A stretch of 64,000 nucleotides of DNA from JACVRW01 sp036407035. Lineage in GTDB: Bacteria; Actinomycetota; Thermoleophilia; Solirubrobacterales; Thermoleophilaceae. Within the stretch, counting starts at the first letter, position 1; each line of letters starts with the position of its first letter. The notes beneath the pieces are model-generated. The model made no database searches. It was not told the DNA's origin and worked only from the letters and a program-made list of their open reading frames with translations. The stretch is from positions 1-64,000 of the forward strand of contig DASXAA010000164.1 of the NCBI GenBank assembly GCA_036407035.1, given 5' to 3'. This document shows, piece after piece, positions 7,799 through 17,800 of this stretch. A program made the position numbers and the translations under genes.

Positions 7799-8808
7799 CG
7801 ACTGCTCCTCACCGCTACCTCCTCGTAGCTCATGGCCGCGTCGGCCGCCTCGCCGACGATGTCGGCGGCGTCGACTCCCTGCTCCTCCAGATAGGCGCTC
7901 AGCTCGGCGAGCATCCGCCCGAGCGCGCCGAAGCCCTCCACGATCGCGGCGGTCGCGACCTGCACCGCCCGCGCGCCCGACAGCAGGAAGCGCGCCACGT
8001 CGCGCCCGTCGCGGGCGCCGTTCGTGCCGACGAGCGGCACGTCGGCGCCGAGCGCGAGCCGCGTCTTCGCGACCCAGCGAAGCGCGAGCGGCAGCGACCA
8101 CGGGCCGGACGCCGCGCCGAACGTGCCGAGCACGGGCCGGCGCGTCTCGAGGTCCGGCATGAAGCCGAGCTGGCGACCGGTCAGGACGAGGGCGTCCGCG
8201 CCGGCGCCGCGGGCGGCGCGAGCGAGCGCGACGACGTCGGCGCTCTCCGCCGGCAGCTTGACCGTCAGCGGCAGGCTCGTGGCGGCCCGCACGGCGCCCG
8301 TCAGGGCGGCGACGCGGTCCGGCTCGGACGGCCTCTCGATCGCGCCCGGCCTCGCCTCGCCGGAGTGCGGCGCGGACAGGTTGAGCTCGAGCCAGCGCAA
8401 GCCGGCGCGCTCGGCGTCGGCCGCGAGGCCCGGCAGCTCGCGCTCGTCGCCGGGGATCACGCTTGCCGCCACGTACGAGCCCGCCGCGCGCGCGTGATCG
8501 TCAGCGCGCGCGAGCGTCTCGAGCCACTCGGGCCACGGCTGCGGCACGAGCCCCGAGCGGTTGAAGATCGTGGCGCGCGCGTCGGGCTCGACTTCGCGCC
8601 GCTCCGCGTCGATGAACGTCCACGCGGCGGCGTCCCACTGCCGCCGCCCCGCCTCCGTCTCGTTCGCCGACTTCGCCACCACCGCCGCCGCGCCCGCGTC
8701 CACCGCCGCCATCAGGTCGTCGAGCGTCGCGACGTGCTCCCCCGAGCCGCAGACGAGCGGGTTGCGCAGCTCGAGCGGACCCAGCGCCGCGCGCAGGTCA
8801 GGCGGCAT
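7795..8808 (-). CDS. Dihydroorotate dehydrogenase-like FMN oxidoreductase
   Basis: The 337-residue protein is a PyrD/PreA-type TIM barrel: LRNPLVCGSGEHV at the N-terminus, AKSANETEAG, ELNLSAPHSGEARPG (the NxSxP-like strand), PLTVKLPAE and the C-terminal phosphate/FMN loops VGTNGARDGRDVARFLLSGARAVQV. No iron-sulfur cysteines are visible. Its place between an aldolase and a P450 argues for a catabolic reduction or oxidation, or for supplying electrons, rather than pyrimidine synthesis. It overlaps the upstream aldolase gene by 11 nt. The exact reaction is not known. Confidence 0.75.
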   Translation of the reverse strand: MPPDLRAALGPLELRNPLVCGSGEHVATLDDLMAAVDAGAAAVVAKSANETEAGRRQWDAAAWTFIDAERREVEPDARATIFNRSGLVPQPWPEWLETLARADDHARAAGSYVAASVIPGDERELPGLAADAERAGLRWLELNLSAPHSGEARPGAIERPSEPDRVAALTGAVRAATSLPLTVKLPAESADVVALARAARGAGADALVLTGRQLGFMPDLETRRPVLGTFGAASGPWSLPLALRWVAKTRLALGADVPLVGTNGARDGRDVARFLLSGARAVQVATAAIVEGFGALGRMLAELSAYLEEQGVDAADIVGEAADAAMSYEEVAVRSSR

Positions 8809-9487
8809 CCGCCACCGCCGCCCGCATGAGGGCCAGGTCCGAGGAGACGAGCCTGTAGACGACGCGCGGGTCGTCGAGCCCGAAGGCGCCGAGCGCGACG
8901 CCCGCTCGCTCGGCGGCCGCCGCCACCTCCTCCACGCGCGCGCGCACGCGCGCGTCGTCGAGGCCGAGGTCCACGGTCAGGTCGGCGAGCCCGAGGAAGG
9001 CCACGTCGGCGCCGGCCGCGAGCACCTCGTCCAGCGGGTCGAGCGTCTCGGCCGTCTCGATCTGCGCGACCACGAGCGGCGGGCTCTCGGCGGCCGCGCG
9101 TACGTAGTCGGCGAGCGGGACGGCGCCGAAGCCGGCCTCGGCGTGGGCGAGCGAGATGGAGCGCGTGCCGTGCGGCGCGTAGCGCGTCGCGTCGCACAGC
9201 TCGCGGACCTGGGCGACCCTGCGCACTGTCGAGAGCTGGATACCGGCCGCGCCCGCCTCGAGCAGGCGGTTCACCGCGCCGCGGTCGACCTCCGGCAGCC
9301 GCACGAGCGCCGGGAACCCGATCGCGCGGGCGTGGCGGACGAGCGCTCGGGCGTCCCCCTCGGAGAGCTGCGAGTGCTCCAGGTCGACGACCGCGAAGTC
9401 GAATCCCGAGGCGGCGACGACGTCGATCACCTCGGTGGTCGAGAGCTTGACGAACAGCCCGCGGCGCTGGTTGACCAGTTCCAGCAT
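8798..9487 (-). CDS. HpcH/HpaI-family class II aldolase
   Basis: The 229-residue protein matches the HpcH/HpaI aldolase family: SGFDFAVVDLEHSQ, the RLPEVDRGAVNRLLEAGAAGIQL strand, VAQIETAETLDPLDEVLAAGADVAFLG with the metal-binding Glu/Asp. These metal-dependent enzymes split 4-hydroxy-2-oxo acids into pyruvate and an aldehyde, the last step of extradiol meta-cleavage pathways, which fits the LigAB genes downstream. The ATG at 9485-9487 is preferred over an upstream TTG because it gives the family's usual N-terminus. It is the first gene of the minus operon and is only 20 bp from the divergent aldehyde dehydrogenase start. Confidence 0.8.
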   Translation of the reverse strand: MLELVNQRRGLFVKLSTTEVIDVVAASGFDFAVVDLEHSQLSEGDARALVRHARAIGFPALVRLPEVDRGAVNRLLEAGAAGIQLSTVRRVAQVRELCDATRYAPHGTRSISLAHAEAGFGAVPLADYVRAAAESPPLVVAQIETAETLDPLDEVLAAGADVAFLGLADLTVDLGLDDARVRARVEEVAAAAERAGVALGAFGLDDPRVVYRLVSSDLALMRAAVADAA

Positions 9488-9507
9488 CTGTGACAGAGTC
9501 TCGCATA

Positions 9508-10911
9508 GTGGACCAGCCGAGCGCAACGGCCACTTTCGACACGGTGGACCCGGCCACCGGCGAGGTACTCGCGAGCCTTCCGCTCGGCTCCCCCGGCGAC
9601 GTCGACGCCGCCGTCGCTGCCGCGCGCGCGGCGCAACCCGCCTGGGCGGCCGTCGACCCGACGCGGCGCACGCGCCTGCTGGTCCGCCTCGCGGAGCTGG
9701 TGGAGGAGCACGCCGACGAGCTCGCCGAGCTGGAGAGCCGCGACGTCGGCAAGCCGATCGCCGAGGCGAGCTCCCGCGACGTGCGCTTCACCGCTCAGAC
9801 CTGGCTCTACTACTCGGGCTGGCCCTCGAAGATCCTCGGCACGACGAACCCGGCGAACCCGGGCGTGTTCACCTACACGCTGCGCGAGCCGCTCGGCGTC
9901 GTCGGGGTGATCACGGCGTGGAACTTCCCGATGACAATCGCGTCGTGGAAGCTCGCGCCCGCACTCGCCTGCGGCAACACCGTCGTCCACAAGCCGTCGA
10001 AGGAGGCGCCGCTGACCTCGCTGCGGCTGCGCGAGCTGGCGCTGCAGGCCGGCATCCCTGAGGACGTCTGGCACGTGGTGACGGGCGACGCCTCCACGGG
10101 CCGCGCGCTCGTGGAGCACCCGGACGTCGACAAGATCACCTTCACGGGCTCGACGGAGGCGGGCCAGGAGATCCAGCGGGCGGCGGCAGCGTCGATGAAG
10201 CGGGTCACGCTCGAGCTCGGCGGCAAGTCGGCGAACGTCGTGCTCGACGACGCCGACCTCGACAAGGCCCTCGGCGGGGCGATGAACTCGACCTTCCGCA
10301 ACCAGGGCGAGATCTGCACCGCCGGCGCGCGGCTCGTCGCGCACGAGCGCGTGGCCGACGAGCTCGTGGAGCGCCTGGCGGAGAAGGTCGCCGCGATCCG
10401 GCTCGGGCGCGGGCTCGACCCGGATACGGAGATGGGCCCGCTCGTGTCCGCGCGCCAGCGCGAGCACGTGCTCGAGCTGTTCGAGTCCGCCCGCGAGGAG
10501 GCGGCCGAGACGGTGGTGGGCGGCGGCGCGGCGGTGGTCGACGGCCTGCCGGAGGGCTTCTTCGTGGCGCCGACCATCTTCGACCGCACGCGCAACGACA
10601 TGCGCATCAACCGCGAGGAGATCTTCGGTCCCGCGGTGGCGGTGATCCGCGTCGGCGACGAGGAGGAGGCGGTCCGGGTCGCCAACGACACCGGCTACGG
10701 GCTCGCGGCCGCGGTGTGGACGCGCGACGGCGCCCGCGCCCACCGCGTGGCGCGCGCGCTCCGGGCCGGCACCGTGTGGATCAACATGTACGGCGGGCTC
10801 GACCCCTACAGCACGTTCTCCGGGCGGCGGCTGTCGGGCCACGGCTATGAGCTCGGACCCGAGTCGATCGGCGAGTACACGGCGGTGAAGACCGTGAAGC
10901 AGGCGCTGTGA
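9508..10911 (+). CDS. NAD(P)-dependent aldehyde dehydrogenase
   Basis: The 467-residue enzyme has the full ALDH pattern: AWNFPMTIASWK (nucleotide site), FTGSTEAG, the general base in LELGGKSANV (about Glu236) and catalytic Cys about 270 in GEICTAG. It oxidises an aldehyde to the acid; it may act on the aldehyde released by the divergent aldolase or by the adjacent aminotransferase. The GTG at 9508 gives a typical N-terminus; another GTG at 9490 would leave only 2 bp to the divergent gene. It overlaps the aminotransferase start by 4 nt (GTGA). Confidence 0.85.
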   Translation: MDQPSATATFDTVDPATGEVLASLPLGSPGDVDAAVAAARAAQPAWAAVDPTRRTRLLVRLAELVEEHADELAELESRDVGKPIAEASSRDVRFTAQTWLYYSGWPSKILGTTNPANPGVFTYTLREPLGVVGVITAWNFPMTIASWKLAPALACGNTVVHKPSKEAPLTSLRLRELALQAGIPEDVWHVVTGDASTGRALVEHPDVDKITFTGSTEAGQEIQRAAAASMKRVTLELGGKSANVVLDDADLDKALGGAMNSTFRNQGEICTAGARLVAHERVADELVERLAEKVAAIRLGRGLDPDTEMGPLVSARQREHVLELFESAREEAAETVVGGGAAVVDGLPEGFFVAPTIFDRTRNDMRINREEIFGPAVAVIRVGDEEEAVRVANDTGYGLAAAVWTRDGARAHRVARALRAGTVWINMYGGLDPYSTFSGRRLSGHGYELGPESIGEYTAVKTVKQAL

Positions 10912-12188
10912 CCCGCGCGTCGGACCTCGACAGCCGGCACGTCATCCACCCGCACCAGAAGATCGGCAGGGCGCGGCCGCCGATCGTCTGGGTCGAGGGC
11001 CGCGGCGCGCGCATCCGCGACGAGCACGGCAAGTGGTACGTGGACGGCACCTGCGGGCTGTGGGTCTGCCCGGTCGGCCACGGTCGCGCGGAGCTGGCCG
11101 AGGCGGCCAGAAGGCAGATGGAGCGGCTCGAGTACTACGCCTCGTTCTGGGACTTCGCGAACGAGCCCGCCGCCGAGCTGGCGGGCAGGCTCGCCGAGCT
11201 CTCGCCGCCGGGGATCGAGTGGTCGTTCTTCACGAACGGCGGCTCCGAGGGGACCGAGAGCGCGTTCAAGCTGGCGCGGCTCGCGTGGTCGGCTCAGGGG
11301 CATCCGGAGCGCAACGTGATCCTCACGCGCCGGCTCGCCTACCACGGCGTGTCGCTCGGCGCGCTCCAGGCCACCGGCATCCCGCCGCTGCGAGAGCACT
11401 TCGGCCCGCTGCCCGAGGGCTTCGTGCACCTCGACGCGCCCTACCCCCTCCGCGGCACCACGACCGACGGGCTCGTCGCGCAGCTCGAGCGCACGATCGA
11501 GGAGGTCGGCGCCGAGCGGATCGCCGCGATGATCGGGGAGCCGGTGATCGGCGTGGGCGGCATGATCCCGCCGCACGACGACTACTGGCCGCGCGTCGCC
11601 GAGGTCCTCCGCCGCCACGGCATCCTGCTGATCCTCGACGAGGTGGTCACCGGCTTCGGGCGCACGGGCGAGTGGTTCGGCGCGAACAACTGGGGCGGGC
11701 TCGAGCCCGACATGATGGTCTGCGCCAAGGGGCTGACGAGCGGCTACTTCCCGCTCGGCGCCGTGCTCGTCTCGGAGCGCGTCCACGAGATGCTCGAGGG
11801 GCAGCAGTTCCGGCACGGCTTCACCTACAACGGCCACCCGACGGGCTGCGCGGTGGCGCTCGAGAACCTGGCGATCATCGAGCGCGAGGGCCTCGTCGAG
11901 CGCGCCAGCGAGCTCGGCGCGCACCTGCTCGCCGGGCTGAAGCGGCTCGAATCGCTGGAGGCGGTCGCCGAGGCGCGCGGCTTCGGGATGATGGCCGGGC
12001 TCGAGCTGCGTGTGGACGACGCCACGGAGCTCGCCGACCGCGTCCGCGCCGGCGGCGTGATCGTCCGGGCCAGCGGCCAGAGGCTCGTCATGTCGCCGCC
12101 GCTCGTGATCGACCGCGACGACCTCGACACGATCGTCGAGGTGCTGGAGCGCGAGCTCGCGCGCACGCCGGTGGGTGCCCCGGCGTGA
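10908..12188 (+). CDS. Class III PLP-dependent aminotransferase
   Basis: The 426-residue protein is an omega-amino-acid aminotransferase type: GTCGLWVCPVGHG near the N-terminus, TNGGSEGTESAFKLAR (phosphate-binding region), LDEVVTGFGRTG with the PLP Asp, and the Schiff-base lysine about Lys274 in CAKGLTSGYFPLG. It moves a terminal amino group from an amine or omega-amino acid to a 2-oxo acid, giving an aldehyde for the aldehyde dehydrogenase immediately upstream. GTGA overlaps at both ends (10908-10911, 12185-12188) tie it into the operon. The substrate is not known. Confidence 0.85.
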   Translation: MTRASDLDSRHVIHPHQKIGRARPPIVWVEGRGARIRDEHGKWYVDGTCGLWVCPVGHGRAELAEAARRQMERLEYYASFWDFANEPAAELAGRLAELSPPGIEWSFFTNGGSEGTESAFKLARLAWSAQGHPERNVILTRRLAYHGVSLGALQATGIPPLREHFGPLPEGFVHLDAPYPLRGTTTDGLVAQLERTIEEVGAERIAAMIGEPVIGVGGMIPPHDDYWPRVAEVLRRHGILLILDEVVTGFGRTGEWFGANNWGGLEPDMMVCAKGLTSGYFPLGAVLVSERVHEMLEGQQFRHGFTYNGHPTGCAVALENLAIIEREGLVERASELGAHLLAGLKRLESLEAVAEARGFGMMAGLELRVDDATELADRVRAGGVIVRASGQRLVMSPPLVIDRDDLDTIVEVLERELARTPVGAPA

Positions 12189-12913
12189 GCCCGCGCTCCA
12201 CCACGGTCGAGAAGCCGCTGCCGGCGATCCAGTCCGTGGAGCGGGCCGCGCGGCTGCTCGCGCTGTTCACGGTCGACCGCCCGGAGCTGACGCTGACCGA
12301 TGTGACCGAACGCTCGGGTCTCAGCAAGGCGACCGCGCACCGGTACGCGACCGCGCTGCTGGGCGCCGGGCTGCTGCGGCTGCATGGCGGCGTCTACACG
12401 CTCGGCCCGCGGATCGTCGAGCTCGCCTCGGCGGCGCTCGAGGGCCTTGCCGTCGTGCGCGTGGCCGGCCCCTACCTCGACCGCCTCGTCGCCGAGACGG
12501 GCGAGACGGCCGTGCTGTCGGTCTGGGACGGCGAGGCGCCGGTCGTCGTGCGCACGCAGGACAACACGAGCAGGCTCGTGCGGATCGTGGTGGCGACGGG
12601 ATCGCGCCTGCCGCCCGACTCCGCGCAGGGCCAGGTGTTCCGGGCGTTCCTCGACCGGGACGGCTCGACGCCGGAGCTCGAGCGGGTGCGCGAGCTGCGC
12701 ATGGCCGAGAACGCGGCCGTGGTGGACGGCATCGCCGCGCTGGCCGCCCCCGTCTTCCAGGGCGCCGAGATCGCGGCGACGCTGGCGCTGGTCGGCACGA
12801 TCGCGTCGATCGAGACCGACCCGGGTGCCCCGATGGCGCGCGCCCTGCGAGAGGCGGCGGAGACGCTCTCGACGGAGCTCGGCTTCGTCGAACCAGAGAG
12901 GAGGGAGCCGTGA
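12185..12913 (+). CDS. IclR-family transcriptional regulator
   Basis: The 242-residue protein has an N-terminal winged helix (AIQSVERAARLLALF, then LTDVTERSGLSKATAHRYATALLGAGLL) and a C-terminal GAF-like effector domain (about residues 75-240), the IclR arrangement. IclR proteins often sense aromatic acids or their metabolites, so it is the likely controller of this divergent gene pair block. It starts at a GTG overlapping the aminotransferase stop and ends overlapping the cupin start. The final residues are truncated relative to some relatives, but the domain looks intact. Confidence 0.85.
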   Translation: MSPRSTTVEKPLPAIQSVERAARLLALFTVDRPELTLTDVTERSGLSKATAHRYATALLGAGLLRLHGGVYTLGPRIVELASAALEGLAVVRVAGPYLDRLVAETGETAVLSVWDGEAPVVVRTQDNTSRLVRIVVATGSRLPPDSAQGQVFRAFLDRDGSTPELERVRELRMAENAAVVDGIAALAAPVFQGAEIAATLALVGTIASIETDPGAPMARALREAAETLSTELGFVEPERREP

Positions 12914-13269
12914 AGGCGATCAGGTGGGAAGACATCCCGGACGAGGAGGTCCGGCCGGGCGTGCGCCGGCGCGGGTTCGGCACGCGCGACGTCATGCTCG
13001 TGATGAACGAGTGCCGGCCCGGCATGGACGTGCGCCCGCACTCCCACGACTTCGACCAGATCGCGATGATCGTGTCCGGCACGGCGATCTACCACGTCGG
13101 CGACGTCCACAACGAGGTCGGCCCGGGCTCGATCATGCACATACCGGCGGGGGTCGAGCACTACATCGAGCCGACCGGCGACGAGCCGGTGATGAACCTC
13201 GACGTCTTCGCGCCGGCGCGCGAGGACTACATGCACCTGATCGAGGCCTCGAGCGCGCTGACGGCGTGA
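12910..13269 (+). CDS. Cupin-domain protein
   Basis: The 119-residue protein is a single cupin barrel: RPHSHDFDQIAMIVSG (motif 1, with metal-binding His residues) and PGSIMHIPAGVEHYIEP (motif 2). Small metal cupins act as isomerases, dioxygenases or decarboxylases, and the reaction cannot be deduced. A good ribosome binding site (GAGAGGAGGGAG) precedes the GTG start, which overlaps the iclR-like gene's stop. It is followed by the PEP-utiliser-like gene with another GTGA overlap. Confidence 0.75.
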   Translation: MKAIRWEDIPDEEVRPGVRRRGFGTRDVMLVMNECRPGMDVRPHSHDFDQIAMIVSGTAIYHVGDVHNEVGPGSIMHIPAGVEHYIEPTGDEPVMNLDVFAPAREDYMHLIEASSALTA

Positions 13270-14843
13270 CCCGCCGGCCTGAGCGGACCTGGACGTACGA
13301 CGCGTCCCACTACCCGGAGCCGCTCACCCCGCTCTCGGGCGACGTCTGGCTGTGGGCGCTCGGCCTCGGCATGCAGGCGGCGGCGCGTGACCTGCGCGCC
13401 CCGTTCGGCGGCTTCGACACGATGCTCCATGGCGACGGCTGGGCCTACGAGTCCGAGCTCGAGGCGGACTGGGAGCCCGACTCCGCGGCGCTCGAGCGAG
13501 CCGCGCTCGAGGTCGCGGAGCGCTGGGAGCGCGAGCTCATGCCGCGCTCGCACGAGATCACCGAGGAGATCCGGCGGCTGCGGCCGGAGCGCGGCGACGC
13601 GGAGGCGGCGGCCGTGGCGTTCGACCGCCTGATCGAGCTGGTCCGGGAGCAGTGGCACGTGCACTTCCTGACGGTCGTGCCCGTCCACGCCGCGCGCGAG
13701 CTGCTCCACGACGCCTATGTCGAGCTGCGCGGCAAGCGCGACGAGCTAGAGCCATACCGGCTGATCGAGGGGCTGCCGAACGAGACGCTCGACGCCGACG
13801 AGCGGCTGTGGGAGATCGCCGAGCTGGCGCGGTCGCTCGACGTGGCCGACGTGGTCTCGGAGCTGCCGACGGACGCCGCGCTGCGCCGCCTCGCCACGAC
13901 ACACCACGGCCGCGAGGTGCTCGCGGCGGTCGGCGAGTACCAGCGCCTCTACGGCGGGCGCTCGCGGCTGCACGAGCTCTCGGAGCCGCGCGCCGGGGAG
14001 CGCCCCGAGCTCGTGCTGGAGGGCGTCCGCTTCTTCCTCGAGCACCCGCGCGACCTGCCCTCCGAGCGCCGCGCGAAGGCGCGCGAGCGGGCGGAGCTCG
14101 AGGCGGAGGTGCTCGGCGAGATCGCCGACCGGGGCGAGCGCGAGCGCTTCGCGGAGCTGCTCGAGCGCGTCAAGGCCGCGGTCGTCCTCGAGGAGACGCA
14201 CACGTACCACATCGACTATCCCGGCCTCGCGGCGACGCGCGAGGCGCTCCTCGGCTTCGGCAGGCGGCTCGTCGGCGAGGGCCGCCTCGAGCGCTCGGAC
14301 GACGTCTTCATGCTGCGCCGCGAGGAGTTACGCCAAGCGCTCGCGACCTCGCCGGACGAGCCGCTCACCGGCCTCGTCGCCGAGCGCCGGACCGCGCTCG
14401 AGCGCGCGCGCCTGACGCACGCCGAGCCGTTCCTCGGCCCGGCGCCCGGCACCGACGACCTGCCGCCGATGGTCGCCAAGTTCTACGGCGTGCCCGGCAC
14501 CGCCACCCGCGACGGCGACTCCCTGCGCGGCACACCCGCCTCCGCCGGCGAGGCCACGGGCGTGGCGCGCGTCGTGCTCGGCGCCGAGGACTTCTCCCGC
14601 GTCCACGCCGGCGACGTGCTCGTCTGCGCCACCACCACGCCCGCCTGGACGCCCCTCTTCTCGTCGATCGCCGCGCTCGTCACGGACACCGGCGGCATCC
14701 TCAGCCACGCCGCCATCGTCGCGCGCGAGTACGGGCTGCCGGTGGTGGTCGGCGCCGAGGCCGCGACCCGCTTCGTGCCGGACGGCGCGCTCGTGAGCGT
14801 GAACGGCGCGAGCGGCGAGGTGCGCATACTGCAGCGGCCCTGA
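13266..14843 (+). CDS. PEP-utilising-enzyme mobile (swivel) domain protein
   Basis: The 525-residue protein has a C-terminal phosphohistidine swivel domain (about residues 420-525): the motif TDTGGILSHAAIVAREYGLPVVVG with catalytic His about 481. The first ~420 residues are helical and Glu/Arg-rich, as in the linker region of rifampin phosphotransferase and PEP-synthase-like proteins. Both the ATP-grasp domain and the C-terminal PEP-binding barrel are absent, and neither is encoded nearby. It may relay phosphate between partners or act as a regulator. It is the last gene of the plus-strand operon and converges on the large secreted-protein gene, 13 bp away. Confidence 0.7.
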   Translation: MTRRPERTWTYDASHYPEPLTPLSGDVWLWALGLGMQAAARDLRAPFGGFDTMLHGDGWAYESELEADWEPDSAALERAALEVAERWERELMPRSHEITEEIRRLRPERGDAEAAAVAFDRLIELVREQWHVHFLTVVPVHAARELLHDAYVELRGKRDELEPYRLIEGLPNETLDADERLWEIAELARSLDVADVVSELPTDAALRRLATTHHGREVLAAVGEYQRLYGGRSRLHELSEPRAGERPELVLEGVRFFLEHPRDLPSERRAKARERAELEAEVLGEIADRGERERFAELLERVKAAVVLEETHTYHIDYPGLAATREALLGFGRRLVGEGRLERSDDVFMLRREELRQALATSPDEPLTGLVAERRTALERARLTHAEPFLGPAPGTDDLPPMVAKFYGVPGTATRDGDSLRGTPASAGEATGVARVVLGAEDFSRVHAGDVLVCATTTPAWTPLFSSIAALVTDTGGILSHAAIVAREYGLPVVVGAEAATRFVPDGALVSVNGASGEVRILQRP

Positions 14844-14856
14844 GCGGAGCCGGGTG

Positions 14857-17800
14857 CTAGCGACGGCGCGGCCGTAGGCTCGCCCGGCGGGCCGTGCCCA
14901 GGTTGGCCGCTTCGTCGATCGCCCGGACCGTGACCCTGCCCGTGTCGCCGGGCTCCAGCCCGCCGACCACCAGCCTGCGCCGCCCCGCCTTCGTGGAGCG
15001 GAGCAGGCGCCGGCCGTCGCGCGGCAGGTTGATCCGCACCTCGTAGCCGCCGGCGCCCCTCACCCTGCTCCAGCGCACGATCGCCCGGCCGCGCTTGCGC
15101 TGGACGGTGACCCGCCGCGGGCGCGCGAGCCGCCGCGCCTTCGGCGCGGTGAAGCGCGCGAGCGCGAGCTTGGCCCGCGGGTAGCCGTCCTGCTCGACGA
15201 GCGCGACGATCCGGCGCTTTCGCGCGCCGTAGCCAGCCGGGTGGAAGGCCATCCGCCCGCGCGCCCGGCCCGTGCTCCCGAGCTCGCGGTAGAGCCCGCC
15301 GGCGGCCTGCTCCGCGAAGGTGACGCGCTGGCCCTCGATCCGGCGGATCCTGTAGCGCAGCGCGCGCCTGCCGCCCTTGCCCGTGACGCGCGCGGTGACC
15401 CGGGGGTCGGGCAGCCCGCGGGCGATGCTCACGCCCGCGAGCGGGGGCGAGCCCGGCGCCGGCTCGATCCGGTAGGGACCGCCTGGCGGCTTGCCGATCA
15501 GGACGTAGGTGGTCGCCGGCTCGGCGAGCTCCTGGGCGACGAAGCGGCCCGCGACCACGGCGGCGGGGCGGCTCGTGACCAAGCTGCCGTCCGGGGCCGT
15601 GACCGTGACCCTGGGCGCCCCGCCCTGCCCCGTGAGCGCGAGCGCCGCCAGTTGCAGCCCGCCCGGGATAGACACGGACCGCCCGCTCTGCGCGGAGCGC
15701 GCGCCGCTCGGCGGCTCCAGCTTGAACTCACCGAGGTTGCAGGTCAGGGTCGGGAACGCGTCGCCCCACCTGTAGGAGACGCCCAGGTAGTCCGGGCCGA
15801 TGTCGGGCACGCCCGGGATGTCGGGGACCTCGACGCAGCCGGTCAGGCCCTTCGTCGAGACCACCGCCTTCCCGCTGCCGGAGATCCCGAAGATCGTCGC
15901 GGTCGCGTCGCCGCTCGCGCTGAACGGGTAGGGCCTGCGCAGCGACAGGAAGCCGTCGACCTTCGCGCTGACGTTGCCGAACCCCTCCCACCTGCCGGGC
16001 GGCGGGAACTGGAAGGTCCCGTCGAACGAGAAGAGGTTGTCGGTCGAGTAGCGGACGTGGCCGGTCGCGAACGGCAGGCCGACGACCTTGAGCGTGCCGG
16101 TCGCGTCGATCGACGCCGGCTTCGGCTCTGGCGGGAAGGTAAGGGTGACGTTGCCGTCCAGCTCGCTGACACGGAACAGGCCCCGTACCGTCGGGCCGCC
16201 CTGGAGCTCGACCGTGCCCTTGAAGGTGCGCGAGCCGGCCTCGTCGAGGTAGTCGAAGGCAAGCTTGTCGAGGCCGACCAGGGGCTCGGGGGGCGCGCCC
16301 ACGATCGGCAGGGTCGGGTCGAAGGGCGTGTCGATGTGGAGCAGGTTGAGGCGCCCCTCCCGGAACCCGAAGCCGACGGTGAGCGGCGGGCCGTACGCCG
16401 GCGGCAGCTGCACCTTCGCGCTGCCCTTGAACACGTCGGGGTCCGACTCGTAGACGACCTCGACCTCGGCGATCCGCAGCTTGCCGATCCGCGCCTCCGG
16501 CACCTTGATCCTGAATCCGTCGAGCACGAGACCGCGCCCATCGGCCGTGCGCAGGGTCACGTCGCCGGTCACCCCGCCGAGCAGCGCCGGCAGCCGGAAC
16601 TCGGTGTCGATCAGGGCGGTCGCCTCCTTCGCCACCCTGAGCTCGGCGTCGCCGTCGACCGGGAACGAGAAGAGCCTCTCCGCGAACCGCCCCAGGTCGC
16701 GGAACACGCTGCCGTCCGCGACCCCGAGCCGCTGTAGGCGGCCCTCGCCCGCGGGCAGCTTCCAGGAGACCGGCCCTCGGTCGAGCGTCACCCCGCCCAC
16801 CCTCACGCTCGCCTCGCCGCGCGTGTCGAGCGTCCGCTTCTCCCTGTCCAGCGTCAGGCGGTAGCCGGCCGATGCCTGGCGCGGCTCGACGTTCACGCCG
16901 TTCACCGTCGCCGGGCCGCCGGTGACGTAGCGCGGCCCGTCACGCCGCAGGCAACCCTCGAGCGCCCTCACGACGACGACGCCGACCGTCACCGACTGCG
17001 GGCAATCGTCTCCGCCCGAGCCCGACCGGCCGAACGGCGCCAGGTTGATCCCCTTGCGCGCGAAGACGACCGCGCCGCCCCCGCTTCGGCTCGCGGCCAC
17101 GCGTGCGTAGACGCTCCGCGAGAGGCCCTTCGCCACCACGTCGATCGGGCCCCAGCTCAGACCGTCGGTGGAGGTGCGGTGGCTGAGCTGGCGGCGCCCC
17201 GGGGCGACCGTCTCGTTGAACACGGCGTGGAGCGTCCCGCCCGCGTCCTGGTGGAAGTCGCCGTTCTGGATGTACGCGGCGGTCTTGCCGCCCGAGCGGC
17301 TGACGAGCCGGGCCGGGCCGAACCGGTTGCCGGACCGGACGAACGGCCTGACCAGGAGCCTGCTTCGCTCCCTCCCGCTCGCGCCCCTGTCCTCGCCGAT
17401 GAGGTACAGCCCGCGCGGCCCGCCGGCGAGCAGCGGGAAGCCGCCGCGGCCGACCTCCGCCTCGCCCGACCAGTTCGCCGCGTCGTTGTACGGGCCGGCG
17501 CCCAGCCAGGTGCGGAAGAAGATGCCGCCGCGCCCGTGCACGACGAGCGGCCAGGTCGGGGCGGTCAGGCCGACGGAGACCCGCTCGAGCGGGGGCGCGA
17601 GGGCCGCTGCCGCCGTCGTCAGCGCATCGAGCGGCGCGGCCGAGTAGGCGCCGGTCGAGAAGCCGAGCGAGAGCGAGAAGTCGCCCGGACCCGGCTCGAC
17701 GCTCACCAGCTCGGGCTCGAAGTTGTACTCGCCGATCACCCGCGGCTCGAGAAAGCTCACGCCTCCGTCGACCGAGACGACGGCGTAGACCCTCGTGCGG

